Below, piece by piece: positions 42,951-56,348 of a DNA stretch of 64,000 nucleotides. The stretch is from assembly GCA_021234155.1 (NCBI GenBank), contig JAJEKV010000028.1:9130134-9194133 (forward strand), written 5' to 3'. Source of the stretch: Isoetes taiwanensis (lineage: Eukaryota > Streptophyta > Lycopodiopsida > Isoetales > Isoetaceae). Every line of letters begins with the position of its first letter. The first letter of the stretch is position 1. Position numbers and translations under genes: made by a program. A model generated the notes under the pieces. That model was not told where the DNA came from and searched no databases. It saw only the letters and a program-made list of their open reading frames with translations.

Positions 42951-44800
42951 TATTATTCATAAGGAGCCTACTTACACCTACTACCATGGAACTCCATATA
43001 CACACATGCCCTACTACCAATTCTAAAGTATCACTCATGAGAAGAACACTACCAATTCCAAAGTATCACCTATGAGGATCTTACTCACATCTATTGCACT
43101 CCATGGTATTTCACAGTCTTATTCACACATACTGCTCAACCCTCTATTCCATTATCAACAGTCACATCTACTATCTCTACTAACAATTCTAAAGTATGTC
43201 AATTCTAAAGTATCACCCATATGAAGCTTACACACACCCATCATACCCATCACACTTACTATCAATTCCAAAGTATCATCTTCAGAATATTCTATTTTGA
43301 GCATTTGCAAGGTTTCAAGAAACTTTCTACTTTTAGACTGAGGTGCTTCTAGAGCATAGGTGGTTGCGCTATAGCATCTAGAACACCCTAGAACATTCTA
43401 TTTTGAGTTTTTGCAAAGTTTTAGCGAACTTTTCTGTTTTCAGACTACCGTACTTTCTATTTTTAGAATGAGATGCCTACCCTAGAGCATCTGAAACATT
43501 CTAGGACATTCTATTTGAGTTTTTACAAAGTTTAAGCAAACTTTCTATTTTTAGACTAAAGCTTTCTATTCTTAAACTGAGGTGCTTACCTTTGAACATC
43601 TGTAACATTCCAGAAAATTCTATTTTGAGCATTTGCAAAGTTTCCAAAAACTTTCTATTTTTGGATTGAGGTGTTTACCCATGAGCATCCGCAACATTCG
43701 AACATTCTATTTTGAGCATTTGCAAAGTCTTAAAAACTTTTTATTTTTAGATTTGAAACTTTCTATTTTTAGGCTGAGGTGCTTACCCATGAGCACCTAC
43801 AAAGTATTATTCATGAGTAACATACTCATACATGCCCATGAGGCACAATTCTAAAGTATGTCAATTCTAAAGTATCACCCATGTGAAGCTTAGAGCACAC
43901 CCATTATACCAATTTCAAAGTATCACCTCCGAATATTCTATTTTGAGCATTTGCAAGGTTTCAAGAAACTTTTTTATTTTTATTTGAGGGTGCTTCTAGA
44001 GCATAGGTGGTTGCCCTATAGCATTTGGAACATTCTAGAACATTCTATTTTGAGTTTTTGCAAAGTTTTAGAAAACTTTTTTTTTTTTAGACTACCTTAT
44101 TTTCTATTTTTAGACTGAGATGCTTACATTAGAGCATCACGAAACATTCTAGGACATTCTATTTGAGTTTTTACATTTTAGACTAAAACTTTCTATTTTT
44201 AGATTGGCATCTACACCATTCGAACATTCTATTTTGAGCATTTGCAAAGTTTCAAAAACTTTCTATTTTTGTATTTAGGTGTTTTCCCATTAGCATCTGC
44301 AACATTCCAGAACATTCTATTTTGAGCATTTGCAAAGTCTTAAAAAACTTTCTATTTTTAGACTGAAACTTCCTATTTTTAGACTGAGGTGCTTACCCAT
44401 GAGCACTGGAACATTCCACAATATTCTATTTTGAATATTTGCAAAGTTTCAAAAACTTTCTATTTTTTTTCTCCTTTCTTCTCTCCTTTGAGGTGCTTAC
44501 CCATGAGTATTTGGAACATTCGAACATTCTATTTTGAGCATTTGCAAAGTTTCAAAAACTTTCTATTTTTAGACTGAAACTTTCTATTTTTAGGCTGAGG
44601 TGCTTACCCATGAGCACTGGAACATTCGAACATTCTATTTTGAGCATTTGCAAAGTTTCAAAAAACTTTCTATTTTTTTAAATTTCTGAAAAACTTTTTA
44701 CTTTTAGATTTGAGGTGCTTGCCCATGGGCACTGGAACAATCTAGAACATTCAAGAGATTCTAGAACATTCTAGAACATCCTAGAGTATCCTTGAATTAA
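42951..44800 (+). repeat. Spacer and ~110-bp repeats of unit 2
   Basis: AAGTAT spacer to about 43300, then ~110-bp repeats to 44800, interrupted by a second piece of spacer at 43800-43930. Many copies here carry the shortened CATTCGAACATTC in place of CATTCCAGAACATTC. Confidence 0.8.
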
Positions 44801-44849
44801 TTAGGCCTGACCTTAACTATGCATGGAGTTCCTATTATTTTAAGAATTC

Positions 44850-44905
44850 TATGGTTGGTCTAGTGGTAAGGGTGGGGGTTTGGGGGCAATGTCAGGGTTG
44901 AGTCC
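44850..44905 (+). repeat. tRNA-like module, copy 2 (B box damaged)
   Basis: TTGGTCTAGTGGTAAGGGT is intact; the B box reads GGTTGAGTCC, lacking one C. Confidence 0.6.
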
Positions 44906-45103
44906 TTTTAAACCAAAAAATTTTGTCCACCAAACTTGGGAGCTTTTGAGAGGCCAAGGCCCTAGGTTAGGCCGAGATCATGCGGAAGCATCCTCCCACC
45001 ATTCAAGAGATTCTAGAACATTCTAGAACATCCTAGAGTATCCTTGAATTAATTAGGCCCCAACCTTAACTATGCATGGAGTTCCCTATTATTTTAAGAA
45101 AAG

Positions 45104-45168
45104 GCTGGTTGGTCTAGTGGTAGGGGTGGGGGTTTTGGGGGGCAATGTCGGGGTTCGAGTCCTGTGGT
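45104..45168 (+). repeat. tRNA-like module, copy 3
   Basis: GGTTGGTCTAGTGG and an intact GGTTCGAGTCC near 45153. It follows copy 2 after only 250 bp, because the segment from TTCTAGAACA onward is itself duplicated. Confidence 0.65.
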
Positions 45169-45359
45169 AAACCAAAAAAATTTTGTCCACCAAACTTGGA
45201 AGCTTTTGAGAGGCCAAGGCCCGCTTCCCGAGATCAAGCCCGCGTGGCGACTCCTCCACGGATTGGATGGGCATGGACTCTCTCGGACTCACTCACTCAC
45301 TCAGGAAGCCGGGCCTATTTCTTTATTATATTAGACTAGAAAAGAGGCCCTCCTTTCTT

Positions 45360-46030
45360 CTTTTTCTTGCTCTTTTCCTCGGCTCTCGCCTCCTTTCCCC
45401 CATTTTCCTCCCCCTCCCTTTTTTCTCCCTCTTTGTTGCCTATCTCCCTCTCTCCTCTCTCTCTTCTCTCTCCTATCTCTTCCCTCTCTCCTTTCTCCTC
45501 TCTCCTCTCTCTTCCCTCATCTCCCTCTATCTCTCTCTCTCTCTTCTCTCTCTTTCCTCCTCTCCTTCTCTCTCTCTCTCTCTCCCCCTATCTCTTCTCT
45601 CCCTTCCTCCTTTTTTCTCCTCTCTCCTCTCTCTGTCTCTTCCCTCATCTCTCTCTTCTCTCTGTCTCCCCCTTTCTGTCTTCTCTCTCCTCTCTCCTCT
45701 CTCTTCTCTCTCTTTCCCCTCTCTCTCCCCTCTCTCTCATCTTTCTCTCTCTTCTTTTTTCCTTCTCTCTCTCCTATCTCTCCTCTCTCTCTCTTTCTTC
45801 CCTCTCTCATCCCTCTCTCTTCTCTCTCTTCTCCCTCCTCTCTATTCTCTCTCCTTTCTCTCTTCTCTCTACTCTCTCCTCTCTCTCTTCTCTCCCTCTC
45901 CTCTCTCTCTCTCCTCTTTTCTGTCTCTCTTCCCTCTCTTCTCTCTCTCCTCTCTCTGTCTCCCCCCTTTTTTCCTCTCTCTCCTCTCTCTATTTCTCCC
46001 CCGTTTCTCTTATCTCTCTTCCCTCTATTC
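45360..46030 (+). repeat. CT microsatellite tract of unit 3
   Basis: Nearly pure pyrimidine on +; no gene. A second short CT tract (46628-46820) interrupts the ~110-bp repeats of the same unit. Confidence 0.9.
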
Positions 46031-47440
46031 CATTACCAACAAAGTATCATTCATGAGTAGCATACTCACACATGCTCATGAGGCCACATCTCTACTACCT
46101 CTACTATCAATTCTAAAGTATGTCAATTCTAAAGTATCACCCATGTGAAGCTTACACACACCCATCATGCCCATCACACTTACTACCAATTCCAAAATTT
46201 CACCTCCAGAATATTCTATTTTGAGCATTTGCAAGGTTTCAAGAAACTTTCTACTTTTAGACTGAGGTCTTATTCACACATACTGCTCAACCGTCTATTC
46301 CAAAGTATCTTTCATGAGTAACATACTCACACATACCCATGAGGCCACATCTACTACCTCTACTACCAATTCTAAAGTATGTCAATTCTAAAGTATCACC
46401 CATGTGAAGCTTACACACCCGTCATACCCATCACACTTAACTAAGGTGCTTTTAGAGCATAGGTGGATGCCCTATAGCATCTGGAACACTCTAGAACATT
46501 CTATTTTGAGTTTTTGCAAAGTTTTAACAAACTTTCTATTTTTAGACTGGAACTTTCTATTTTTAGACTGAGGTGCTTACCCATGAGCACCTGGAACATT
46601 GCACAACATTCTATTTTGAGCATTTGCAACTCTTCTTTCTCTCTCCTCTCTTCGCTCTCTCCTCACTCCTTCTCTTTCTCTCTCCTCTCTCTTCTCTTCT
46701 CTTTGTCTTTACCTTCTCTCTCTTTTTTCTCCCCTCCCCTCTCTCTATCTTTCTCTCTCTTTTCTATTCCTTTCTCTCTCTTCTCCCTGCCCCCTCTTCT
46801 CTCTTCTCTCTCTCTCGTCTTTCTGAGCATCTAAAACATTCTAGGACATTCTATTTGAGTTTTTACAAAGTTTAAACAAACTTTCTATTTTTAGACTGAA
46901 ACTTTCTATTTTTAGACTGAGGTGCTTACCCATGAGCATCTGCAACATTCCAGAACATTCTATTTTGAGCACTTGCAAAGTTTCAAAAAAACTTCTATTT
47001 TTGGATTGAGGTGTTTACCCATGAGCATCTGCAACATTCTATAACATTCTATTTTGAGCATCTGCAAAGTTTCAAAAAACTTTCTATTTTTAGACTGAAA
47101 CTTTCTATTTTTAGACTGAGGTGCTTACCCATGAGCATCTGGAACATTTCAGAACATTCTATTTTGAGCATTTGCAAAGTTTCAAAAAACTTTCTATTTT
47201 TTAGATTTTGAAACTTTCTATTTTTACCTCTCTCTTTTTAGGGTGCTTACCCATGAGCACTGGAACATTCCACAACATTCTATTTTGAGCATTTGCAAAG
47301 TTTCAAAAAACTTCTATTTTTTTATTTGAAACTTTCTATTTTTAGGCTGAGGGTGCTTACTCATGAGCATTCGGAACATTCTAGGACATTCAAAAGATTC
47401 TAGAACATTCTAGAACATCCTAGAGTATCCTTGAATTAAT
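46031..47440 (+). repeat. Spacer and ~110-bp repeats of unit 3
   Basis: Same modules as unit 1 but shorter, with the inserted CT tract at 46628-46820 joining directly onto GAGCATCTAAAACATTC. Confidence 0.8.
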
Positions 47441-47490
47441 TAGGCCCCGACCTTAACTAAGCATGGACTTCTTATTCTTTTAGAAAAAGA

Positions 47491-47560
47491 CTGGTTGGTC
47501 TAGTGGTAAGGGTGGTGGGGGGTTTGGGGGCAATGTCGGGGTTGAGTCGGTGGTAAACCA
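47491..47560 (+). repeat. tRNA-like module, copy 4 (B box damaged)
   Basis: TTGGTCTAGTGGTAAGGGT is intact; the B box appears as GGTTGAGTCGG, with bases missing. Confidence 0.6.
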
Positions 47561-47725
47561 AAAAATTTTGTCCACCAAACTTGGGAGCTTTTGAGAGGCC
47601 AAGGCCCACTAAAAGCCCCGACTGCCGGATGGGCGCCACGTGGCGCCTCCTTTACCGTCGATGGGGGTGGACTTACTCACTCACTCCTCACTAAACGGGG
47701 GCCGGACACTATTTCTTTTTTTTAT

Positions 47726-50430
47726 ATTAGACTACTCTTCTCCCTGAGGCGGCCCGGACGGCCATCCATTCGGTAGGGCCCTTTTCTTTTTGCATCCATT
47801 CCTCGGCTTTCGGCCCTCAGGGAACCCTCGCCTCGGTTTGGAGCCCACCCATGCGATTTCATTTGCATCCTTCCTCATTTCGGCCCCTCAGGGCCCTCGC
47901 CGCACCGGTTTGGGCATGCTTGGGATTATTCCTCGGAAACCGGCCTCGGCCTTCGGCCGAGCCTCGCCTCGGTTTGGGCCCACCCATGTAGTCTACATAG
48001 AGGAACTTAGTCACATCTACTTCAAATTTCAAAGTATCATTCCTACTATCAACTCCAAAGTCTCAAATATCATTCCTCGAGGCCGGGACTCCGGGGCTTC
48101 GCCTCGGTTTGGGCCCATCCACTATCATATATTGGGAGCTTATTCATACCTACTACTACTTTCAAAGTATTACCTATTGGGAGCTTAGTACATCTACTAT
48201 GAATTTTAAAAGTACAACCCTATATGTTCAAGAAGCTTTCCCTGTTACTTAACATCCATTGAACAACCACCCATGAGGAGCTTACTCATGCCTATTACTA
48301 ATTCCAAAGTATCATCTATGCATGGGGGTTTACTCACACATATTACTATTTCTAAAGTACTATCCATAAGGAGCCTACTTATACCTACTACTACTTTCAA
48401 AGTATTACCTATTGGGAGCTTAGTACATCTACTATGAATTTTAAAGTACAACCCCTATATGTTCAAGAAGCTTTCCCTGTTACTTAACATCCATTGAACA
48501 ACCACCCATGAGGAGCTTACTCATGCCTATTACTAATTCCAAAGTATCACCTATGCATGAGGAGTTTTATCCACTTTCAAAGTATTACCTATTGGGAGCT
48601 TAGTACATCTACTATGAATTTTAAAGTACAACCCCTATATGTTCAAGAAGCTTTCCCTGTTACTTAACATCCATTGAACAACCACCCATGAGGAGCTTAC
48701 TCATGCCTATTATTAATCCATAAGGAGCCTACTTATACCTACTACCATGCAAGTCCATATACACACATGACTTACCACCAATTCTAAAGTATCACTCATA
48801 AGGAGAACACTACCAATTCCAAAGTATCACCTATGAGGATCTTACTCACACCCTCTTGGACTCGGGGCATTTCACAGTCTTATTCACACATACTACTCAA
48901 CCCTCTATTCCATTACCAATAAAGTATCATTCATGAGTAGCATACTGACACATGCTCATGAGGCCACATCTCTACTACCTCTACTACCAATTCTAAAGTA
49001 TGTCAATTCTAAAGTATCACCCATGTGAAGCTTACACACACCCATCATACCCATCACACTTACTACCAATTCCAAAATATCACCTCCAGAATATTCTATT
49101 TTGAGTATTTGCAAGGTTTCAAGAAACTTTCTACTTTTAGACTGAGGTCTTATTCACACATAATGCTCAACCCTCTATTCCATTACCAATAAAGTATCTT
49201 TCATGAGTAACATACTCACACATGCCCATGAGGCCACATCTACTACCTCTACTACCAATTCTAAAGTATGTCAATTCTAAACTATCACCCATGTAAAGTA
49301 TCACCTCCAGAATATTCTATTTTGAGCATTTGCAAGGAGACTGAGGTGCTTCTAGAGCATAGGTGGTTGCCCTATAGCATCTGGAACACTCTAGAACATT
49401 CTATTTTGAGTTTTTGCAAAGTTTTAACAAACTTTTCTGTTCTTAGACTACCGTACTTTCTATTTTTAGGCTGAGATGCTTACCCTAGAGCATCTGAAAC
49501 ACTCTAGGACATTCTATTTGAGTTTTTACAAAGTTTAAGCAAACTTTCTATTTTTAGACTGAAACTTTCTATTTTTAGACTGAGGTGCTTACCTTTGAGT
49601 ATTTGCAACATTCCAGAACATTCTACTTTGAGCATTTGCAAAGTTTCAAAAAACATTCTATTTTTGGATTGCGGTGTTTACCCATGAGCACCTGGAACAT
49701 TCCACAACATTCTATTTTGAGCATTTACAAAGTTTCAAAAACTTTCTATTTTTAGATTTGAAACTTTCTATTTTTTTAGAGGGTGCTTACCCATGAGCAT
49801 CACGGAACATTCGAACATTCTATTTTGAGCATTTTTTAGCTGAGATGCTTACCCTAGAGCATCTGAAACACTCTAGGACATTCTATTTGAGTTTTTACAA
49901 AGTTTAAGCAAACTTTCTATTTTTAGACTGAAACTTTCTATTTTTTTAGGCTGAGGTGCTTACCTTTGAGTATTTGCAACATTCGGAACATTCTACTTTG
50001 AGCATTTGCAAAGTTTCAAAAACATTCTATTTTTGGATTCGGTGTTTACCCATGACCACAGGAACATTCCACAACATTCTATTTTGAGCATTTACAAAGT
50101 TTCAAAAACTTTCTATTTTTAATTTGAAACTTTCTATTTTTAGATTGAGGTGCTTACCCATGAGCATATGGAACATTCCAGAACATTCTATTTTGAGCAT
50201 TTGCAAAGTTTCAAAAAACTTTCTATTTTTAGATTGAGGTGCTTACCCATGAGCACCTGGAACATTCCACAACATTCTATTTTGAGCATTTGCAAAGTTT
50301 CAAAAAAAATTTTATTTTTAGACTGAAAGTTTCTATTTTTAGACTGAGGTGCTTATTCATGAGCATCTGGAACATTCTAGGACATTCCAAGAGATTCTAG
50401 AAGATTCTAGAACATTCTAGAACATCCTAG
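47726..50430 (+). repeat. GC block, spacer and ~110-bp repeats of unit 4
   Basis: Unit 4 has no long CT tract. 48150-48720 holds three direct copies of a ~175-bp spacer block (CTATATGTTCAAGAAGCTTT, TTAACATCCATTGAACAACC). 49840-50060 duplicates 49470-49720. Confidence 0.8.
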
Positions 50431-50499
50431 AGTATCCTTGAATTAATTAGGCCCCAGCCTTAACTATGCATGGACTTCCTATTATTTCAAGAAATTCTT

Positions 50500-50563
50500 T
50501 GGTTGGTCTAGTGGTAAGGGTGGGGGGTTTGGGGGGCAATGTCCAGGGTTCGAGTCCCTGGTA
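50500..50563 (+). repeat. tRNA-like module, copy 5
   Basis: GGTTGGTCTAGTGG and an intact GGTTCGAGTCC (50547-50557). It is followed by the palindrome GCGCCACGTGGCGC (50633-50646), which contains the G-box core CACGTG. Confidence 0.7.
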
Positions 50564-50849
50564 AAGCAAAAAAATTTTGTCCACCAAACTTGGGAGCTTT
50601 TGAGGGGCCAAGGCCCACGGACGGCCGAGATCGCGCCACGTGGCGCCTCCTGGACCGTCGGATGGGCCGTGGAATACTCACAGACAGACAGACTCACGGA
50701 CGCTATTTTCTTATTATATTAGAATTTCTTATTATATTAGACTAGAAAAGGGCCCGGCCTGATTTCTTTTTTTCCCGATTCCTTGGCTCGTAGGCCTCCC
50801 TGCCGGGCCTCGCCTCGATCTGGACCCACCCATGCCCTTCTTTTTTATG

Positions 50850-52715
50850 TGGTATTCCTCTCTCCTCTCTTCCCCTCTCTCTCTCCCCCCTCTCTCTTCC
50901 CTCTATCTCCTCTCTCTCTCTCTCTCTTCCTCTCTCTCCTCCCCTCTTTTTCTCTCCTGTCTCTCTCTCTCTTCTCTCTCCTCTCTCTCTCCTCCCTCCC
51001 TCTCCTTCTCTCTTCTCTCTCCTCCCTCTTCTATCTCTCTCCTCTTCTCTCTCTCCTCTCCTCTCTCTTTCTCTCTCTCCTCCTCTCCTATCCCCCCTCT
51101 CTCTCTTCTCTCCTATCCTCTCTCTCTCTCCTCTCTCTCTCCTCCCCCCTTCCCCCTTCTCTGTCTCTCTCTCTTTCTTCTCTCTCCTCTCTCTCTCCTC
51201 TCCCTCCCCTCTCCTTCTATCTCTCTTCTCTCTCCTCTCTCTTCTATCTCTCTCCTCTTCTCTCTCTCCTCTCTCTCTCTTTTTTCTCTCTCCTCCCTCT
51301 CTCCTATCCCCCCCTCTCTCTTCTCTCCTATCCCTCTCTCCCTCTCTCTCTTCACATCATTCCTCCTGTCTTAGGCCTTCTCTTTCTTACCTCAATCATG
51401 GGCCCACCATGCCCTTCTTTTTGTAGTATTCCTCTTTTCTCCTGAGGAGAGATGGGGCCTCCTCTCTCGGTTTCTGCCTCTATCTCCTTCTTTTCCTCTC
51501 TCTATTCTCTCTCTTCTCTCTCCTATCTCTTCTCTCCTCTCTCTCTCCTCTCTCTTCTTTCCCCTCTCTCTCTCCTCTCTCTTTCCTCTTTCTTCTCTCT
51601 CCTCCCTCCTCTCTGTCTCTATTCTCTCTCCTCTCTCTTCTTTGTCTCTCCTCTCTCCTTGCTCTCTCTCTCCTCTCTCTTCCATCCTTCTTCTCTCTCT
51701 TCTCTCTCCTCCCATGCTCCCTTCTCTCTCTCTCTATCTTTCTCTCTCCTCTCTATTTCTCTCTCATCCCTCTCGTCTCTCTCTCCTTTCCTCTCTCTCT
51801 TCTCTCTCTCCTCTCTTCTCTCTCTCCTTTCTCCTCTCTCTCTCTCTCTCCTATCTCTCTCCTCTCTCTCTATTTCTCCTTGCTCTCTATCTCCTATCTC
51901 TCTCCTCCCTCTATCTCCTATTTCTCTAACTCCTATTTCTCTTCTCTCTTCTATTTCTCCCTTTCTCTCTCTCTTTCTCTCTCTTTCTATTTCTCTCTCT
52001 CCTCTCTCTCTCCTTTCTCTCTCTCCCTCTCCTCCCTCTCCTCCCTCTCCTCTCTCCTCTCTCCTCTCTCCTCTCTCTCCTTTCTCTCTCTTTCTCTCTC
52101 TCCTCTCTCTCTCCATTCCCTCTCTATCTCCTATCTCTCTCCTCTCTCTCTCCTATTTTCTCTATCTCCTATTTCTCTCCTCTCTCTCTATTTTCCCCTC
52201 TTTCCCTCTTCTCCTCCTTTCTTCTCTCTCTTCTCTCCCTCCTCTCTCTTCTCTCTATCTTCTCTCTCCTCTCTCTATCTTCTCCCCCTTCTTTCTTCCC
52301 TCCTCTCTCATTCTCTCCTCTTTCCCCCCCTCTCTGCCCTCTGAGTCTTTCTCTCTCTCCTCTCTCTTTTTTCTCTCTCTCTCCCTCTCTCTTCTCTTTC
52401 TTTCCCTGTCTCTCTCTCTCTCTTCTTTCCTCTCTCTCTCTCTCTCTCTCTCTCCCCTCTTCCTTTTCTATCTTCTCTCTCTCTCTCTCTTCTCTTTTTC
52501 CTCTCCTCTCTCTCTTCTCTCTCTTCCTCTCCTCTCTTCTTCCCTCTCCTCTCTTTCTCTCTCCTCTCTCTCTCATCTCTCTTCTTTCCCCTCTCTCTCT
52601 GAGCATTCTCTCTTCTCTCTCTATCTTGAGTTTTCTCAATCTCCTATCTCTCTTCTCTCTCTATCTCCTATCTCTCTTCTCTCTCTCCTCTCTCAAAACC
52701 CCCCACCCTATCTCT
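50850..52715 (+). repeat. CT microsatellite tract of unit 5
   Basis: 1.9 kb of C/T-only sequence with few interruptions; source of spurious long Ser/Leu frames on + and Arg/Glu frames on -. Confidence 0.9.
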
Positions 52716-52719
52716 CTAT

Positions 52720-53290
52720 CTGAGTTTTTACAAAGTTTAAACAAACTTTCTATTTTTAGACTGAAACTTTCTATTCTTAGACTGAGGTGCTTACCCTAGA
52801 GCATCTGCAACATTCTAGCACATTCTATTTTGAGCATTTGCAAAGTTTCAAAAACTTTCTATTTTTTGATTGAGGTGTTTACCCATGAGCATCTGCAACA
52901 TTCCATAACATTCTATTTTGAGCATTTGCAAAGTTTCAAAAACTTTCTATTTTTAGACTGAAACATTCTATTTTTAGACTGAGGTGCTTACCCATGAGCA
53001 TCTGGAACATTCCAAAACATTCTATTTTGAGCATTTGCAAAGTTTCAAAAAACTTTCTATTTTTAGACTGAAAATTTCTATTTTTAGACTGAGGTGCTTA
53101 CCCATGAGCACCTGGAACATTCCACAACATTCTATTTTGAGCATTTGCAAAGTTTCAAAAAAAACTTCTATTTTTAGACTGAAACTTTCTATTTTTAGCC
53201 TGAGGTGCTTACTCATGAGCATCTGGAACATTCTAGGACATTCCAAGAGATTCTAGAACATTCTAGAACATCCTAAAGTATCCTCCAATT
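52720..53290 (+). repeat. ~110-bp repeats of unit 5
   Basis: About five copies, ending in TTCTAGAACATTCTAGAACA. Confidence 0.8.
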
Positions 53291-53342
53291 AATTAGGCCC
53301 CAGCCTTAACTATGCATGGAGTTCCCATTGTTTCAAGAAAAG

Positions 53343-53405
53343 ACTGGTTGGTCTAGTGGTAAGGGTGGGGGGTTTGGGGGGCAATGTCCAGGGTTGAGTC
53401 GTGGT
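53343..53405 (+). repeat. tRNA-like module, copy 6 (B box damaged)
   Basis: TTGGTCTAGTGGTAAGGGT is intact; the B box reads GGTTGAGTCG. An (ACTC)n(ACTA)n microsatellite follows at 53519-53555. Confidence 0.6.
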
Positions 53406-53569
53406 AAACCAAAAAATTTTGTCCACCAAACTTGGGAGCTTTTGAGAGGCCAAGGCCCGCCGGACCCGGAGAGATCGCTGCGTGTGGCGCCTCCTTTACC
53501 GTCGGATGGGGGTGGAGTTACTCACTCACTCACTCACTCACTAACTAACTAACTCACGGACGCTATTTC

Positions 53570-54681
53570 TTTACTCCTCTCTATTTCTCTCTCATCCCTC
53601 TCGTCTCTCTCTCTCATTCCTCTCCTCTCTTCTCCCTCTCCTCTCTTCTCTCTCTCTCCTTTCTCCTCTCTCCTCTCTCTCTCCTATCTCTCTCCTCTCT
53701 CTCTATTTCTCCTTGCTCTCTATCTCTCTCTCTCTCTCCTCCTCTATCTCCTATCCTCTCTCTCTCCCCTCTCTCTTCCCTCTATCTCTCTCTCTCTCTC
53801 TCTCTCTTCCTCTCTCTCCTCCCCTCTCTCCTCCCCTTCCTCTCTCTCTCTCTCTTTCTTCTCTCTCCTCTCTCTCTCCTCTCCTCCCTCTCCTCTCTCT
53901 ATCTCTCTTCTCTCTCCTCCCTCTTCTATCTCTCTCCTCTTCTCTCTCTCCTCTCCTCTCTCTTTCTCTCTCTCTCCTCCCTCTCTCTCTTCTCCCCCCC
54001 TCTCTCTTCTCTCCTATCTCTTTCTCTCTCTCTCTTTCTCTCTCTCCTCCCTCTCTCCTCTCTCTCTCTCTTTCTTCTCTCTCCTCTCTCTCTCCTCTCC
54101 CTCCCTCCTCCTTCTCTCTCTCTCTCTCTCTCCTCTCTCTTCTATCTCTCCTCTTCTCTCTCCTCTCCTCTCTCTTTTCTCTCTCTCCTCCCTCTCCTCT
54201 CCTCTTCCCCCCTCTCTTCTCTCCTCTCCCTCTCTACCCTCTCCTCTCTCTCTCTTCATTCATTCTCTCTCTTCCCTCTTTTCTCTCTCTACCTCTCTCT
54301 CCATAAAATCTTTCCACCATGCCCTTCTTTTTGTAGTATTCCTCTCTCTTCTTTTCTTGGGGGAGAGATCTCTTTGCGGCCTCTTCCTCGGTTCTCTCCT
54401 CTCCCATGTCCTATCTCCATCTTTCCTCTCTCCTTCTCTCTTCTCTCTCCTATCTCTTCTCTCCTCTCTCTCTCTTCTCTTCTTCTTTCTCTCTCTCTCT
54501 CCTCTCTCTCTTTCTCTCTTTCTTCCCTCCTATCTCCTCTCTGTCTCTATTCTCTCTCCTCTCTCTTCTTTGTCTCTCCTCTCTCCTTGCTCTCCCTCCC
54601 TCTCTCTTCCATCCTTCTTCTCTCTCTTCTCTCTCCTTCCATGAGGCCCTTCTCTCTCTCTCTATCTTTCTCTCTCCTCTC

Positions 54682-54713
<32 letters not shown>

Positions 54714-55650
54714 ATTCCTCTCCTCTCTTCTCCCTCTCCTCTCTTTTCTCTCTCTCAATTCTCCTCTCTCCTCTCTCTCTCCTATCTCTCTCCTCTCTCT
54801 CTATTTCTCCTTGCTCTCTATCTCCTATCTCTCTCCTCCTCTATCTCCCTTTCTCTAATTCCTATTTCTCTTCTCTCTCTCTATTTTCTATTTTCTCTCT
54901 ACCTTTCTCTCTCTTTTCTATTTCTCTCTCTCTCTCTCTCTCCTATCTCTCTCCTCCCTCTCCTCCCCTCCTCCCTCTCCTCTCTCCTCTCTCCTCTCTC
55001 CTCTCTCTCTCCTTTCTCTCTCTCTCTCTCCTCATTCTATTTCTCCCCTCTCTATCTCTTCTCTCTCCTCTCTCTATCTCCTATTTCTCTATCTCCTATT
55101 TCTCTCCTCTCTCTCTATTTCTCCCCTCTCTCCCTCTTCTCCCTCCTCTGTCTTCTCTCTCCTCTCTCCCTCCTCTCTCTTCTCCTATCTTCTCTCTCCT
55201 CTCTCTATCTTCTCCCCTCTTTCTCCCTCCTCTCTCTCTCTCCTCTCTCTTTTCTCCCCCTCTCTCTCCCCCCCAGTGTCTTTCCTCCTTCCCTCTCTCT
55301 CTCTCCTCTCTCTTTACTCATTCTCCTCTCTCCCTCCTCTCTCTTCTCTTTCTTTCCCCTGTCTCTCTCCTCTCTCTTCTTTCCTCTCTCTCTCTCTTCT
55401 CTCTCTCCCCTCTTCCTTTGTCTATCTTCTCTCTCCTCTCTCTTCTTTTCCTCTCCTCTCTCTCTTCTCTCTCTTCCCTCTCCTCTCTTCTTCCCTCTCC
55501 TCTCTTTCTCTCTCCTCTCTCTCTCATCTCTCTTCTTTCCCCTCTCTCTATCTCCTATCTCTCTTCTCTCTCTATCTCCTATTTCTCTATCTCCTATCTC
55601 TCTTCTCTCTCTATCTCCTATCTCTCTTCTCTCTCTCCTCTCTCCAAACC
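53570..55650 (+). repeat. CT microsatellite tracts of unit 6
   Basis: Two CT tracts separated near 54300-54400 by a short mixed segment (CATGCCCTTCTTTTTGTAG). 54400-55650 closely resembles 51470-52715 of unit 5. Confidence 0.9.
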
Positions 55651-55669
55651 CCCCACCCTATCTCTCTAT

Positions 55670-56230
55670 CTGAGTTTTTACAAAGTTTAAGCAAACTTTC
55701 TATTTTTAGACTGAAACTTTCTATTCTTAGACTGAGGTGCTTACCCTAGAGCATCTGCAACATTCTAGCACATTCTATTTTGAGCATTTGCAACGTTTCA
55801 AAAAACTTTCTATTTTTGGATTGAGGTGCTTACCCATGAGCATCTGCAACATTCCATAACATTCTATTTTGAGCATTTGCAAAGTTTCAAAAAACTTTCT
55901 ATTTTCTTCTGAAACATTCTATTTTTAGACTGGGGTGCTTACCCATGAGCACTGGAACATTCAAAACATTCTATTTAGAGCATTTGCAAAGTTTCAAAAA
56001 CTTTCTATTTTTAGGACTGAAAATTTCTATTTTTAGGCAGGGTGCTTACCCATGAGCACGGAACATTCCACAACATTCTATTTTGAGCATTTGCAAAGTT
56101 TCAAAAAACTTCTATTTTTAGACTGAAAGTTTCTATTTTATTCTGAGGTGCTTACTCATGAGCATCACGGAACATTCTAGGACATTCAAGAGATTCTAGA
56201 ACATTCTAGAACATCCTAAAAGTATCCTCA
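55670..56230 (+). repeat. ~110-bp repeats of unit 6
   Basis: About five copies, near-identical in order to 52720-53290 of unit 5. Confidence 0.8.
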
Positions 56231-56286
56231 ATTAATTAGGCCCCGACCTTAACTATGCATGGAGTTCCCATTATTTCAAGAAACCA

Positions 56287-56348
56287 CTGGTTGGTCTAGT
56301 GGTAAGGGTGGGGGTTTGGGGGCAATGTCGGGGTTCGAGTCCCTGGTA
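56287..56348 (+). repeat. tRNA-like module, copy 7
   Basis: GGTTGGTCTAGTGG and an intact GGTTCGAGTCC near 56332; GCGCCACGTGGCGC follows at 56418-56431. Confidence 0.7.
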
